Assembly (NCBI GenBank): GCA_003695915.1
Contig: RFGF01000003.1
Coordinates: 53,660 to 117,659 of the forward strand
Source: Nitrospirota bacterium
GTDB taxonomy: Bacteria; Nitrospirota; Nitrospiria; Nitrospirales; UBA8639
DNA: 64,000 bases
Direction: 5' to 3'
Positions within the stretch are counted from its first letter, which is position 1, and every line of letters starts with the position of its first letter. This document shows, piece after piece, positions 44,037 to 54,739 of this stretch. The notes below the pieces were generated by a model. That model ran no database searches, was not told where the DNA came from, and was given only the letters and a program-made list of their open reading frames with translations. The position numbers and the translations under genes are program-made.

Positions 44037-45473
44037 TCAAACTGAACACCGGGAAGCCGATCGACCGGCCTGGAGATAGTGATGAATCGCGGCTGCCGCT
44101 TTGCGGCCTTCTGCAATAGCCCAGACAATCAAAGAGGCGCCACGCTTCGTATCGCCAGCGGCGAAGACTCCATCGATACTGGTCATAAAATTCTCGTTGA
44201 CCGCTACATTTCCGCGAGCATCGTAACGGATCCCTAAGCTATCCAGGAGCCCCTTTTTAACGGGTCCGACAAACCCCATGGCCAACAAGACCAAATCCAC
44301 ATCCATCTGAAATTCTGTCCCAGGTATGGGGCTGAACACCCCATTTTCGAATTTGACCCGTTGAGCGTGTAACGTCGTCACGTGCCCGTCATGACCGGAA
44401 AATGCCGTCGTCGACACGCTCCATTGCCGATCGCACCCTTCTTCATGAGCATGGGAGGTGCGAAGCTGCATGGGCCAGAGCGGCCATGGCGTCGTTTCTG
44501 CGCGGGTCGGAGGCGGTTGAGGCAACAATTCGAATTGATGCACTTCGACGCAGCCTTGGCGATGGGCCGTCCCTAAACAATCCGAACCCGTATCCCCTCC
44601 GCCGATGATCACGACTCGCTTGCCTTTGGCGGTAATCGATTCCCCCTGAATGAGGTCTCCGGCCACTCGCCTATTCTGTTGAGTCAAATATTCCATCGCA
44701 AAATGAATACCCTTGAGTTCTCGGCCCGGCACCGGAAGATCACGGGGCTGCTCAGCTCCCAATGTCAGCAGAACGGCGTCGAATTGCCGAACAAGATCTT
44801 TGCCGGACAGATCCACACCGACGTGCACATTGGTCTCAAAGCGCACTCCCTCTGCCTGCAGTTGATCGAGCCGTCGGTCGAGCACCCATTTCTCCATTTT
44901 AAAATCGGGAATCCCGTATCGAAGCAACCCTCCCACACGATCAGCCTTTTCGAATACTGTCACCGTATGGCCTTCCCGCACCAACTGTTGTGCCGCAGCC
45001 AATCCGGCCGGCCCGGACCCGACGATACCCACGGTTTTTCCGGTGCGCCTGACCGGATAAACAGGCTGCACCCAGCCCTCATCGAATCCTTTATCGATGA
45101 TATTCCATTCGATGACACGGATCGATACCGGATCGCTGTTGATGCCGAGCACGCACGCTGACTCACAAGGGGCCGGGCAAAGCCGACCCGTAAATTCGGG
45201 AAAATTATTGGTCGCATGCAGAGCCTTGAGCGCATCTTTCCACCGACCGCGATGAACCAAGTCGTTCCACTCCGGAATCAGATTCACGACCGGGCATCCG
45301 GTCGGACCCTGACAGAACGGGACACCACAGTCCATACACCGTGCCCCTTGAAGCTGCAATTTATCCTCGGGAAAGGGTTCGTAAATCTCCCTCCAATCCC
45401 GAACCCGCAATTCGACGGGACGGCGTCGAGGTTCTTCCCTGGGATATTTGAGAAATCCGCGCGGATCACCCAC
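44037..45473 (-). CDS. gltD: Glutamate synthase small subunit (NADPH)
   Basis: About 478 residues. N-terminal cysteines [14 protein letters not shown] and [12 protein letters not shown] bind the [4Fe-4S] clusters. FAD-binding [17 protein letters not shown] and NAD(P)H-binding [16 protein letters not shown] follow, with [14 protein letters not shown] near the end. It passes electrons from NADPH to GltB. The GTG at 45473 is preferred because family members begin at (M)GDPRGFLKY; it overlaps the gltB stop and has AAGGAG 10 nt upstream. It forms an operon with gltB. Confidence 0.95.
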   Translation of the reverse strand: MGDPRGFLKYPREEPRRRPVELRVRDWREIYEPFPEDKLQLQGARCMDCGVPFCQGPTGCPVVNLIPEWNDLVHRGRWKDALKALHATNNFPEFTGRLCPAPCESACVLGINSDPVSIRVIEWNIIDKGFDEGWVQPVYPVRRTGKTVGIVGSGPAGLAAAQQLVREGHTVTVFEKADRVGGLLRYGIPDFKMEKWVLDRRLDQLQAEGVRFETNVHVGVDLSGKDLVRQFDAVLLTLGAEQPRDLPVPGRELKGIHFAMEYLTQQNRRVAGDLIQGESITAKGKRVVIIGGGDTGSDCLGTAHRQGCVEVHQFELLPQPPPTRAETTPWPLWPMQLRTSHAHEEGCDRQWSVSTTAFSGHDGHVTTLHAQRVKFENGVFSPIPGTEFQMDVDLVLLAMGFVGPVKKGLLDSLGIRYDARGNVAVNENFMTSIDGVFAAGDTKRGASLIVWAIAEGRKAAAAIHHYLQAGRSASRCSV

Positions 45474-48400
45474 GGCCGACCATCTCCTTGCCACGTCGAG
45501 CCATGGCCTTGGCCTGCGCCGCTGCCCGCTCCTGCAGGACCCGTTTGTAGTCGATTGGCATCACCTTGACGAATTTGGGGAGTATCGTCTCCCATTGATC
45601 GAGCACCGCCTTCGCCTTCCGACTGCCCGTGTACCGAAGATGCGCCTCGATCATCGTCCGCAACGTCTGAATGTCCTGGGGATCGACGACTTCTTCCAAC
45701 TCCACCATACCCAAATTACATCGCAGCTCAAAGTTCCCGTCTTCGTTCAACACATAGGCCTCGCCACCGGACATCCCAGCGGCAAAATTCCGTCCCGTTT
45801 TTCCCAAAACCACAACGACGCCGCCGGTCATATATTCGCAGCCATGATCGCCGGTTCCTTCGACCACGGCACGGGCGCCACTGTTCCGCACGGCGAACCG
45901 TTCCCCCGCTGTTCCATAAAAATATCCTTCTCCGCCGGTCGCACCGTAGAGCGAGGTATTGCCGATCAAGATCGTCTCTTCCGGCGAAAAAATGGAGTCT
46001 CTCGGAGGATACACGATAATTTTTCCGCCCGATAACCCTTTCCCAAGATAATCGTTCGACTCGCCTTCCAGGATCAAGGTGATGCCTGGAGAGAGAAAGG
46101 CCCCAAACGACTGTCCGGCTGACCCGGTGAATTTGATCCGAATCGTATCGGGAGGCAAACCGTGCACGCCATATTTTCGCGCGATGTGACTCGACAAGAG
46201 CGTTCCCGTGGTTCGATTGACATTACGAATCGGCAACTCCAACGCCACGGGCTCTCCCCATTCGATGGCGGGTCGACAACGTTCTACCAATTCGTTATCC
46301 AGAATGTGTGCCAGCCCATGATCCTGAGCTTGCACACAGTACGTGGCGATTTCTGGTCCCACAGCCGGCTTGACCAAAAGCGGAGAAAGATCCAGCCCTT
46401 TGGCTTTCCAATGATCCGCGACTTTTTCGACCGACAATTTGTCGACGCGCCCGATCATCTCGTTTACTGTCCGGAAGCCCAATTTGGCCATCAATTGTCT
46501 CACTTCTTCCGCCACGAACATGAAATAATTGACCAGGTGTTCAGGCTGGCCGGTAAATCGTTTGCGCAATTCGGGATCCTGTGTCGCTACGCCGACGGGG
46601 CACGTATTCAAATGGCATTTCCGCATCATGACGCACCCTTCGACAATCAAAGGCGCCGTCGCAAATCCGAATTCTTCCGCACCCAGCAAGGCGGCAATCA
46701 CCACATCGCGCCCCGTGCGCAACTGCCCATCCGTCTCCACCCGTATGCGCCCGCGGAGATCGTTCAGCACCAACGTCTGATGGGTTTCCGCTAACCCCAA
46801 TTCCCAGGGAATCCCGGCATACTTAATCGACGAAAGCGGCGAGGCTCCGGTTCCGCCCGAATCTCCGCTGATCAAGACCTTATCCGCATGCGCCTTTGCC
46901 ACGCCTGCTGCGATCGTGCCCACGCCGACTTCCGCGACTAGCTTGACGGAAATCGCCGCCTCGGGATTGGCGTTCTTGAGGTCGAAAATCAATTGGGCCA
47001 GATCTTCGATCGAATAGATATCATGATGCGGGGGAGGAGAAATGAGCGAAACCCCCGGCGTCGAATAGCGGAGCCTGGCGATCACCTCGTCAACCTTGTG
47101 GCCGGGCAACTGTCCCCCCTCACCGGGTTTCGCTCCTTGCGCCATTTTGATTTGCAGTTCTTTGCCGTTGACCAGGTAATGAGCTGTGACCCCGAATCGT
47201 CCAGAGGCGACCTGTTTGATGTAGGAGTTTTTGGAATCCCCATTGGGTAGGGGGATAAACCGTTCAGGATCTTCTCCGCCTTCACCCGTGTTGCTCTTGC
47301 CGCCGATTCGATTCATGGCGATCGCCAACAATTCGTGCGCCTCTTTGCTGATAGCGCCAAAGGACATCGCACCCGTCGTGAACCGTTTCACGATCTCGGA
47401 GGCCGGCTCGACCTCTTCCAGAGGGATGGGCTCCGGGGCAAACTTGAACTCGAAGAGCCCCCGAATCGTCGAACGCTGCTTGTGCTCATTGTTAGCGAGT
47501 TCAGCGAACTCCTGATAGATTCGAGCATTGTTCGATCGCGTAGCATGTTGCAATTTATAGATCGTTTCCGGATTCCAGTTGTGATGCTCCCCTTGGATGC
47601 GATAGTGGATCTCGCCCCCGAAATCGAGTTGTCGAATGGGAGCCGGTTGGTAGGCCACAGCATGTCGCCGCAAGGTTTCCTCTCCGATTTCTCGGAGATG
47701 AATGCCGCCAATGCGCGAGGGGGTTCCCGTAAAATACCGATCGATCAAATCCTGGCTCAACCCCAACGCCTCAAAGATCTGGGCGCCGCAGTAGGACTGC
47801 ACCGTCGAAATTCCCATTTTGGAAAAGATTTTCAGCAACCCTTTGTTGACAGCTTTGATGAACTTGACCTCCGCGGTCTGCGCATCGAGCCCTTCTGGCA
47901 AGTAGCCATCCCGTTCCATATCGACGAGTGTTTCGAACACCAAATAGGGATTGACTGCGCCTGCGCCATATCCGATGAGGCAGGCGAAGTGATGGACGTC
48001 GCGCGGCTCGCCAGTTTCCAAAATCAAGCCCACCTCGGTCCGTGTCTGCTGCCGAATCAAATGATGATGAACCGCCGCGATGCCTAAAAGGCTCGGAATG
48101 GGCGCCCAATCCTTGTCGACCCCTCGATCGCTCAAGATCAGGAACTTCTCTCCTTCTTTGATGGCCTGAGAGGCCTGCCGACACAAGTCATCTACCGCAG
48201 CGGCCAAGCCATCCGGTCCGCTGCTGACAGGAAAAAGAAGCTTGAGCGTTCGGCTTTTAAAATTCGGATCGCCGATTTCCCGAATCTTCTGCAATTCGGC
48301 ATTAGTGAGAATGGGTTGTTGCACTTTGATCCGTCGACAAGCTTCAGGCGTCTCAGCAATCAGATTGGGTTTGGGACCGATGTTCGTCACCAAGGACATC

Positions 48401-50037
48401 ACCAACTGTTCCCGCAATGGATCGATCGGAGGATTCGTCACCTGGGCGAACAGTTGCTTGAAATACTTGAACAACAACTGCGGACGATTGGAAAGCACAG
48501 CCAACGGCGTATCGGTCCCCATCGAAGACACAGGCTCCTCCCCGGTCACGACCATCGGGGTCAACACCATTTTGAGCTCCTCGACCGTATAGCCAAACGC
48601 CTGCTGCCGTTGCCGAATGGTGGGATGATCGGGTTGAGGAACATTGAGGGGCTCGGGGAGTTCATCCAGCGAGACCCGATGCTGCATTAGCCATGTCCGA
48701 TACGGTTTTCGTTTGACAATCTCAGCCTTGACTTCTTCATCATCGATGATTCGGCCTTGCACCGTGTCGACCACGAACATTTTGCCCGGCTGCAAGCGTC
48801 CTTTTTGTCGGATTCGTTTGGGTTCGGTCGGCAAGACCCCGGCTTCCGAGGCCAGGACCACCACATCATCCGTGGTGACTTGATATCGACAGGGGCGCAG
48901 CCCGTTCCGATCCAGCGTCGCCCCCACGATCTTCCCGTCGGTGAAGCAGACCGCGGCTGGCCCATCCCAAGGTTCCTGCATGGCCGCGTGATATTCGTAG
49001 AAGCCGCGACGATCCAAATCCATGTGAGGATTCCCGACCCAGGGCTCAGGAATCAGCATCATCATGGCATGTGGAAGAGAACGTCCGCTGAGCACTAAAA
49101 ACTCGATGGCGTTATCGAGACAAGCGGAATCGCTTTGATTCTCGTCCTCGATAATGGGAAACAGTTTTTGCAGATCCTCCCCGAATACGTCGGAAGCAAG
49201 CCGGCCTTGGCGCGCCCGCATCCAATTCACATTCCCTTTCAGGGTATTGATCTCTCCATTGTGAACGGAATACCGGTACGGATGCGCCAATGACCAGGTT
49301 GGAAACGTATTGGTGCTGAACCGAGAATGCACAAGCGCAATGGCAGATACCAGCGTGGGATCGGCAAGGTCCGGATAGAAGCGCGCCATTTGATCGGGCA
49401 AAAGCATGCCCTTATAAACAATCGTTTGTCCGGACAAACTGCAAATGTACACCTGCTCTCGGCCTTCCAGCGCCGATTCCCGAATCGCACGTGTAATGCG
49501 CTTCCGAATCACATAGAGCTTGCGCTCGAACTGGGCAGCATTGAGCAAGGTCCGGGCGATGAAAAATTGTCGAATAGCAGGAAGGGTTTTCCTGGCTTGC
49601 ACACCGATATATTCTTCTTTGGCCGGAACATCGCGCCATCCGAGAAACTCCTGTCCCTCTTCACGAACGATGGATTCGATCAACGCCGAGCAGTGGTGGC
49701 GGGCCTTGGATTCTCGCGGCAGATAAATCATTCCAACCCCGTAAGCCCCGGCCAGTGGGAGATCGATTCCGACATCTCGACACACACGCGCAAAGAACTC
49801 ATGTGGAATTTGCATGAGTATCCCCGCGCCATCGCCGGAGTGGGGATCGGCTCCCTGCGCACCCCGATGATACAAATTCTTTAAAACTTGAAGGCTTTTT
49901 TCAATGATGTCGTGGGACTTCTTCCCTTTGATATGGGCGACAAATCCAATACCGCAGGCATCTTTTTCATAGCGAGGATCATACAGCCCTTGGGGAGCGG
50001 GAAAACCTGGAATGAAGAACGTTCGCATCGCTGGCAT
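45466..50037 (-). CDS. gltB: Glutamate synthase large subunit
   Basis: 1523 residues, full length for the alpha subunit. The mature glutaminase nucleophile is the cysteine in [14 protein letters not shown] (about residue 28) behind a short propeptide. N-terminal amidotransferase marks include [21 protein letters not shown] and [13 protein letters not shown]. The FMN-binding synthase domain has [19 protein letters not shown] and the 3Fe-4S motif [17 protein letters not shown], followed by the beta-helix GXGXG domain ([20 protein letters not shown]). It makes two glutamate from glutamine and 2-oxoglutarate with electrons from GltD, the main ammonia-assimilation step. Confidence 0.97.
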   Translation of the reverse strand: MPAMRTFFIPGFPAPQGLYDPRYEKDACGIGFVAHIKGKKSHDIIEKSLQVLKNLYHRGAQGADPHSGDGAGILMQIPHEFFARVCRDVGIDLPLAGAYGVGMIYLPRESKARHHCSALIESIVREEGQEFLGWRDVPAKEEYIGVQARKTLPAIRQFFIARTLLNAAQFERKLYVIRKRITRAIRESALEGREQVYICSLSGQTIVYKGMLLPDQMARFYPDLADPTLVSAIALVHSRFSTNTFPTWSLAHPYRYSVHNGEINTLKGNVNWMRARQGRLASDVFGEDLQKLFPIIEDENQSDSACLDNAIEFLVLSGRSLPHAMMMLIPEPWVGNPHMDLDRRGFYEYHAAMQEPWDGPAAVCFTDGKIVGATLDRNGLRPCRYQVTTDDVVVLASEAGVLPTEPKRIRQKGRLQPGKMFVVDTVQGRIIDDEEVKAEIVKRKPYRTWLMQHRVSLDELPEPLNVPQPDHPTIRQRQQAFGYTVEELKMVLTPMVVTGEEPVSSMGTDTPLAVLSNRPQLLFKYFKQLFAQVTNPPIDPLREQLVMSLVTNIGPKPNLIAETPEACRRIKVQQPILTNAELQKIREIGDPNFKSRTLKLLFPVSSGPDGLAAAVDDLCRQASQAIKEGEKFLILSDRGVDKDWAPIPSLLGIAAVHHHLIRQQTRTEVGLILETGEPRDVHHFACLIGYGAGAVNPYLVFETLVDMERDGYLPEGLDAQTAEVKFIKAVNKGLLKIFSKMGISTVQSYCGAQIFEALGLSQDLIDRYFTGTPSRIGGIHLREIGEETLRRHAVAYQPAPIRQLDFGGEIHYRIQGEHHNWNPETIYKLQHATRSNNARIYQEFAELANNEHKQRSTIRGLFEFKFAPEPIPLEEVEPASEIVKRFTTGAMSFGAISKEAHELLAIAMNRIGGKSNTGEGGEDPERFIPLPNGDSKNSYIKQVASGRFGVTAHYLVNGKELQIKMAQGAKPGEGGQLPGHKVDEVIARLRYSTPGVSLISPPPHHDIYSIEDLAQLIFDLKNANPEAAISVKLVAEVGVGTIAAGVAKAHADKVLISGDSGGTGASPLSSIKYAGIPWELGLAETHQTLVLNDLRGRIRVETDGQLRTGRDVVIAALLGAEEFGFATAPLIVEGCVMMRKCHLNTCPVGVATQDPELRKRFTGQPEHLVNYFMFVAEEVRQLMAKLGFRTVNEMIGRVDKLSVEKVADHWKAKGLDLSPLLVKPAVGPEIATYCVQAQDHGLAHILDNELVERCRPAIEWGEPVALELPIRNVNRTTGTLLSSHIARKYGVHGLPPDTIRIKFTGSAGQSFGAFLSPGITLILEGESNDYLGKGLSGGKIIVYPPRDSIFSPEETILIGNTSLYGATGGEGYFYGTAGERFAVRNSGARAVVEGTGDHGCEYMTGGVVVVLGKTGRNFAAGMSGGEAYVLNEDGNFELRCNLGMVELEEVVDPQDIQTLRTMIEAHLRYTGSRKAKAVLDQWETILPKFVKVMPIDYKRVLQERAAAQAKAMARRGKEMVGRG

Positions 50038-50366
50038 ACCTTATCGATTCAATGACATCGATTCAATGACGGATCACTGACGCGATCAGTCCCTTTATCC
50101 GTATTACCATAACAAAAATGACCGCCCTCCAACCGTGAGGGAATCGGCCATGCAATCCTGCACATGCGCGCTAAATTCAACGAGGCGATCGAAGAGAAAC
50201 CCTTGAAAATCAAGCACTGACCTTAAAGGATGCCTTCAGAATCTGTCAAGACAACGAACCGAATCATGCACGCTGCCATGCACGCTCGACCGCGGACATT
50301 GCTTCCCTCGTTCGACCTTTCGCGTTCGCTTGACAATCACTCGGATACCTCCTACTATCGCCCGCC
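50038..50366. other. Divergent promoter region between gltB and the prenyl synthase gene
   Basis: 329 bp without a plausible gene. It contains a 14-bp tandem duplication at 50043-50070 directly before the gltB start, and must hold the promoters of both divergent genes. No nitrogen-regulatory (NtrC, sigma54) site was recognised. Confidence 0.4.
50043..50070. repeat. 14-bp perfect tandem duplication upstream of gltB
   Basis: ATCGATTCAATGAC occurs twice head to tail within 35 bp of the gltB start codon. Confidence 0.9.
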
Positions 50367-51371
50367 ATGAGCGATGGACCCACCGTGCAACATCTCGCAA
50401 CGATGGCAGATGTATGGGACGCGTATCGAGATGATCTGGTCGAAGTCGAACACCAAATTCACCAAAGCATTCACTCGGATGCTCCACTCATCAATGTGGT
50501 TGCAGGGCAAATCTTTTCCAGCGGCGGGAAGCGAATCCGCCCTTTACTCGTCATCTTGTGCACCAGACTGTGCGGCGCAATTCCTAAGGACGCGATTGCA
50601 CTCGGCAGTCTGATCGAATTCATCCATACAGCGACTCTCCTCCATGACGACGTCCTGGACGAAGCGGATCTCCGCCGCGGACAGAAGACAGCGCGGTGCG
50701 TGTGGGGGAATCAAGCCAGCATTTTAGTCGGAGATTATCTCTATTCGCAGGCTATGGCTCAAATTGCGGCCTATCGCAATCATAATATCAACGAAGTGTT
50801 AGCCCATGCCTGTCGCCGGATGACCGAGGGCGAAGTCTTGCAACTCTGTGTGAACGATCAATCGCGCACAACCGAAGTCGAATATTTGCAAATTGTCGAG
50901 TTCAAGACCGCCACATTGGTGGCTGCCGCTTGTCGAGTGGGTGCCATCATCGCAGGCGCTTCGCTTTCGGAACAAGAAGCGCTGTACCGTTTTGGACTCA
51001 ACTTAGGGATGGCGTTCCAACTGGCCGACGATCGGTTGGATTACATGGCCGATAGATCGCGCTTAGGAAAGCCGCTTGGTCAGGACCTACGCCAAGGCAT
51101 GATGACATTGCCCCTGCTTCATCTACTGCAATATTGCACCGATCGAGAACGCCGCTGGGTCAGCCAACTGATCAGATCCCGATCCATTCAGAATCAAGAC
51201 CTTGCCGATATCATCGCTCTCATGCACCACTACGGATCCCTTTCGTATGCCTTTGCACGCGCGCGAGAATATGTCGAGGCCGCTCACCTTGATTTAGAGC
51301 CGTTTCCCGATGGATTGGCCAAACGCGCCCTTGCCATCGTCGCCAACTACATGATTCATCGAGATCAGTAG
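50367..51371 (+). CDS. ispB: Polyprenyl diphosphate synthase (IspB-like)
   Basis: 334 residues of the trans-isoprenyl diphosphate synthase family. GGKRIRPLLVIL, the first aspartate-rich motif LLHDDVLDEADLRRG, WGNQASILVGDYLYSQA and the second motif FQLADDRLDYMAD are all intact. The residues before the first motif (FIHTATLLHDD) have no bulky aromatic block close to it, consistent with long-chain (C35-C45) products for the quinone side chain; exact length cannot be read. It supplies the tail of the quinone used by the respiratory chain. Confidence 0.92.
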   Translation: MSDGPTVQHLATMADVWDAYRDDLVEVEHQIHQSIHSDAPLINVVAGQIFSSGGKRIRPLLVILCTRLCGAIPKDAIALGSLIEFIHTATLLHDDVLDEADLRRGQKTARCVWGNQASILVGDYLYSQAMAQIAAYRNHNINEVLAHACRRMTEGEVLQLCVNDQSRTTEVEYLQIVEFKTATLVAAACRVGAIIAGASLSEQEALYRFGLNLGMAFQLADDRLDYMADRSRLGKPLGQDLRQGMMTLPLLHLLQYCTDRERRWVSQLIRSRSIQNQDLADIIALMHHYGSLSYAFARAREYVEAAHLDLEPFPDGLAKRALAIVANYMIHRDQ

Positions 51372-51711
51372 CCAGCGCCCGACATCGAGACCGTGGTTCC
51401 TTTCGCTGGCCACCCCGATCAACAACGTTCGAGACAGAAATGCAACCAAGGAGGTCACAAGAGCCCTCTCGTGGCACCGTCTGCTTCATTCATCGTTATG
51501 AGATCAGAGGAGCTTCGTTATTTGAAAATAACGTGTACATAACTCGAGGGAGGCCTTCACCGCTCGATGCCGTCTTTCCGGGCCAGAGCTCCCGTCCAAT
51601 GAGCGACGTGCTTTCCACGGCCACGACAAATCCGTATTCAATCTCTTCTGCCGATGAGTTCGATGAGGGAAAGATCGGAAACGGAAAAGATGGTTCGGGA
51701 CAACCGAGGGG
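51372..51711. other. Intergenic stretch with one palindrome
   Basis: 340 bp between convergent ispB and folE without a credible gene. It includes a perfect palindrome at 51516-51533 (CGTTATTT-GA-AAATAACG), which could be a transcription-factor site or weak hairpin. Confidence 0.4.
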
Positions 51712-52356
51712 CTATGGTGCCTCCACACCATGGGAGCGGATGAGCTTCAAAAACTCAACACGGGTCTGTTGTTGTTTGCGAAAGACACCGAGCATTTCGC
51801 TGGTGACGGCGAGCGTATTTTGTTTTTCCACCCCCCGCATGCTCATGCACAAATGGCGAGCTTCCATCACGACGCCCACGCCGAGAGGCTTGAGTTTATC
51901 CTCCAATGTATGGGCAATTTGCACGGTGAGGCGTTCTTGAACCTGAAGGCGACGGCTGAAGGCTTCGACGATACGAGGAATTTTGCTCAACCCCACCACC
52001 CGTTTATTGGGGATATACCCGACGTGACATTTTCCGAAAAACGGGAGCAAGTGATGCTCGCACAGACTGAAAAAATCGATATCGCGTACGATAACCATTT
52101 CATCGTATTCGATAGGGAAGAGCGCTCCGTTGAGCAATTCATCGATATTTTGCCGATAGCCTTTCGTCAAGTAGGCCAGGGCTTTGGCTACGCGTTTTGG
52201 CGTTTCGGTGAGCCCGTGTCGCTTCGGATCCTCGCCCAATTCGATCAGCAACCGGCGAATCGTGGATTCCAGTGCCCCAGGTTTTCCATTCTCGCCAATG
52301 GCTTCAGATGCAACCACATCCTGCTGGCGACCTGACTTGTTCCGTTTGACGGCCAT
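51712..52356 (-). CDS. folE: GTP cyclohydrolase I
   Basis: 214 residues. It converts GTP to 7,8-dihydroneopterin triphosphate, the first step of folate, biopterin and queuosine pathways. The zinc and catalytic residues are present: [20 protein letters not shown] (Cys, His, His), the N-K-R-V-V-G-L-S-K segment, and [15 protein letters not shown] with the second zinc cysteine. A non-conserved basic tail of about 25 residues precedes the core. It is 18 bp after the PTPS gene with GGAGGGAG before its ATG, so the two are cotranscribed. Confidence 0.96.
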   Translation of the reverse strand: MAVKRNKSGRQQDVVASEAIGENGKPGALESTIRRLLIELGEDPKRHGLTETPKRVAKALAYLTKGYRQNIDELLNGALFPIEYDEMVIVRDIDFFSLCEHHLLPFFGKCHVGYIPNKRVVGLSKIPRIVEAFSRRLQVQERLTVQIAHTLEDKLKPLGVGVVMEARHLCMSMRGVEKQNTLAVTSEMLGVFRKQQQTRVEFLKLIRSHGVEAP

Positions 52357-52374
52357 CCCGGTTTTCTCCCTCCT

Positions 52375-52842
52375 TTAGATCGCGGAGACAGGCATGGAAT
52401 CGCGATCGCGCGAGGCTCCTTGGCCTGACGGCGTCCCACAATATTCAAAAAAATTATCCCGCGTCTCGACGACGCCGATTTTGGCGAGTTGCCCGAACGG
52501 AACCTGATCAACCAGCAGCTCCCAAATCAACCGAGCGAGATTTTCGCCAGTCGTCGCTCGCTCTCGAAACGCTGGATCATAATTCAGATGTCGATGGTCG
52601 AATCGCTCGACCACACACCTCTGGACCAAATCATCTAAAGCCCTGGCTCGGTCGGCGATGTCTTGATCCCCATGGGCATCGCTCCGAATAGTCACCACCA
52701 CTGTATAATTATGTCCATGCCCGTTTGGGTTGTTGCATTTTCCATAAATTTTTCGATTGACGTCATCCGGCAAACGATCCGTGTGCAGCCGATGTGCCGC
52801 GGAAAACCGATAGGTTCGACTGATCAAGATCATTCCGCTCAT
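52375..52842 (-). CDS. 6-pyruvoyltetrahydropterin synthase (PTPS-II-type motif)
   Basis: 155 residues of the T-fold PTPS/QueD family. Zinc ligands are the His in FSAAHRL and the HGH motif. The active-site cysteine lies in YGKCNNPNGHGHNY, i.e. Cys-x5-His-Gly-His, the spacing of eukaryotic PTPS that converts dihydroneopterin triphosphate to 6-pyruvoyltetrahydropterin, rather than the Cys-x3-HGH of QueD. FDHRHLN and VVETRDNFFEY complete the site. Coupled to folE, it could feed tetrahydrobiopterin synthesis; a queuosine role remains possible because queF is also in the genome. Confidence 0.9.
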   Translation of the reverse strand: MSGMILISRTYRFSAAHRLHTDRLPDDVNRKIYGKCNNPNGHGHNYTVVVTIRSDAHGDQDIADRARALDDLVQRCVVERFDHRHLNYDPAFRERATTGENLARLIWELLVDQVPFGQLAKIGVVETRDNFFEYCGTPSGQGASRDRDSMPVSAI

Positions 52843-52898
52843 TGATGCCTGCTCTTGTTCAAAGACACCGTGCCAAACACTAGGTCCTTCGGAACGCC

Positions 52899-53252
52899 TT
52901 ACCCCGATCGTCCCTCCATTACTTCACTGGAAGGCTTTTCCACAGAGGGGTCTCCCCATTTCTGTTCCGGAATTTGCACCATCACATCGCCCAAAATACG
53001 AGCCTGACAACCGAGTCGATAGTACGGCTCGGTCATTGCCTCGCGATCCAACAGATCTTGCTCGTCGAATTCGATTTCCGAGAGATGCTCTCCGCCCACG
53101 AGAACATAGACCCGGCAACTCGAACACGAGGCGTTTCCGCCGCAATCATGGGGGAGCGGAACACCCAAGCGTTCAGCCGCTTCTAACAGACTGATATTCG
53201 GCGGAACGTCGCCGGAATTTCCCTCTGGATGGAGGAAGACAACACGGGGCAT
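52899..53252 (-). CDS. [2Fe-2S] ferredoxin, adrenodoxin/plant type
   Basis: 117 residues. The cluster motif is intact: PHDCGGNASCSSCRVYV (C-x5-C-x2-C) and the distant RLGCQA. The start SLLEAAERLGVPL is standard. An acidic C-terminal tail is present. It lies 24 bp after the NuoF-like gene and probably acts as its electron partner, replacing the missing NuoE/[2Fe-2S] subunit (inference). Confidence 0.92.
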   Translation of the reverse strand: MPRVVFLHPEGNSGDVPPNISLLEAAERLGVPLPHDCGGNASCSSCRVYVLVGGEHLSEIEFDEQDLLDREAMTEPYYRLGCQARILGDVMVQIPEQKWGDPSVEKPSSEVMEGRSG

Positions 53253-53276
53253 ACGATCCTCAAGGATGAAGCAAGA

Positions 53277-54566
53277 TCAACCCGTCGCTGCAAACGGACA
53301 TCGATGTTCGGCAATATGCGCATCGTATTCGTGGCGAAATAGTCGTAAGCTGCTTTGCACAAGCACCGCGGCACCCGTGACTAAGGTACAGAACCCGGTC
53401 CCTTTGACAAATCCGCAGATTTGCAGCAACTTATCCAAGTCTTTGGATGTTCCCGCCCCTTGCTCGATACGGGACATCAACACTGCCAATTCAGAGGTCC
53501 CAATTCGACAAGGCGGACATTGCCCACAGCTCTCGCGTTCAAAAAACCGGGAGAAATGGAGCGTTCGCTCCACCATGCACATGGCATCATCGATGACAAT
53601 CACCCCGGCCGAGCCCAGACCGGTCCCCGCTTTTTTCAACGAATCGAAGTCCATGGGGAGATCCAATTGATCGGCTGTCACCATGGAAAACGAGGGACCC
53701 CCCGGAAACACGGCTTTCACGCTATGCCCTTCGCGAACGCCGCCGCCACAGTCCATCAGGAGATACCGAAGAGGAGTCCCCAACGGAAGCTCGTAAACAC
53801 CCGGCCGATTGACAGCTCCGCTCAACGAAAACAGCATCGTTCCGGGAGATGTCGTCGTACCGACCTCTTTGAACCAGGCCGCACCGTTTCGAAGGATATG
53901 CGGGATATTGGAAAGCGTTTCGACATTGTTCACCAGCGTCGGTTTGCCATGAAGGCCGAATTCCGTGGGATAAAACGGCGGCTTTTGTTTGGGCATCGCC
54001 GGTCGACCTTGCATGGATTCCAGCATGGCCGTTTCTTCGCCAGCGACGTAGCTGCCGTATCCATCGAAGATTTGAATTTCGAGCGTCACACCCGTTCCTT
54101 GAATGTTCGCTCCGATGAGTCGCTGCGCTCGCGCCTCTTCCATGGCACGCTCGAGATATGTCCGTTCTTCAGCAAACTCGTGATTCAAGTAAATGAAGGC
54201 TTCTTTCGCTCGCACGGTATGGGCCGCGATCAGACACCCTTCCAGCAACTGATGGGGAAAGTGGCGCAATAAAAACCGATCCTTGAACGTTCCCGGCTCG
54301 TGTTCGCCCGCATTGCAGACGAAGTATCGTTCTTTTTCGCGATGGCGAAACACCTTTTCCCATTTCAAGCCCGTGGGAAAGCCGGCTCCCCCGCGCCCTC
54401 GGAGATGGGCATCTTTGATGTGTTCGATCACTTCTTCGGGATTATCGCGCGTTACGACCTTTTTCCATGCCTCATAGCCCCCCACTCGGCAATAGGGTTC
54501 GAGAGCCCACGGATCTCCACCAAGGGGAGCCGTGAGACGGGGCTGAAATGTCGCGAGTTGCATCAT
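53277..54566 (-). CDS. NuoF-like NADH:acceptor flavoprotein (stand-alone)
   Basis: About 429 residues with the complex I 51-kDa layout: FMN site LRGRGGAGFPTGLKW, nucleotide segment CNAGEHEPGTFKDR, G-Y-G-S-Y-V-A-G-E-E-T-A-M-L-E-S-M-Q-G, and a cluster site SCGQCPPCRIGTSEL with a later Cys in GTGFC. The usual N-A-D-E-x-E-P-G reads N-A-G-E-H-E-P-G, so one flavin-site aspartate is replaced. No NuoE, NuoG or other Nuo genes are nearby. With the adjoining ferredoxin it may exchange electrons between NAD(H) and ferredoxin. Start is ambiguous between ATGs at 54566/54563 and an upstream GTG. Confidence 0.85.
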   Translation of the reverse strand: MMQLATFQPRLTAPLGGDPWALEPYCRVGGYEAWKKVVTRDNPEEVIEHIKDAHLRGRGGAGFPTGLKWEKVFRHREKERYFVCNAGEHEPGTFKDRFLLRHFPHQLLEGCLIAAHTVRAKEAFIYLNHEFAEERTYLERAMEEARAQRLIGANIQGTGVTLEIQIFDGYGSYVAGEETAMLESMQGRPAMPKQKPPFYPTEFGLHGKPTLVNNVETLSNIPHILRNGAAWFKEVGTTTSPGTMLFSLSGAVNRPGVYELPLGTPLRYLLMDCGGGVREGHSVKAVFPGGPSFSMVTADQLDLPMDFDSLKKAGTGLGSAGVIVIDDAMCMVERTLHFSRFFERESCGQCPPCRIGTSELAVLMSRIEQGAGTSKDLDKLLQICGFVKGTGFCTLVTGAAVLVQSSLRLFRHEYDAHIAEHRCPFAATG

Positions 54567-54739
54567 ATCGTTTCTGGGGTTCGTTCGATTGGCCCAATCG
54601 TTATGCTCATACCCTGTTCGAATGTCATCGCGCGGAGGAAGCAATCGATTCACTATACGGAGGGCTATTTTCTACCGTCAAGCATAGGACAAGACCAGGT
54701 CTGAAGACTTCTCGCTCTGGCAATCTTGTCTCAGAGCTT

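Noticed and set aside
46162..48087. Rightward frames of 210 and 250 residues inside gltB
   Set aside because: Antisense shadows of a fully motif-supported glutamate synthase.
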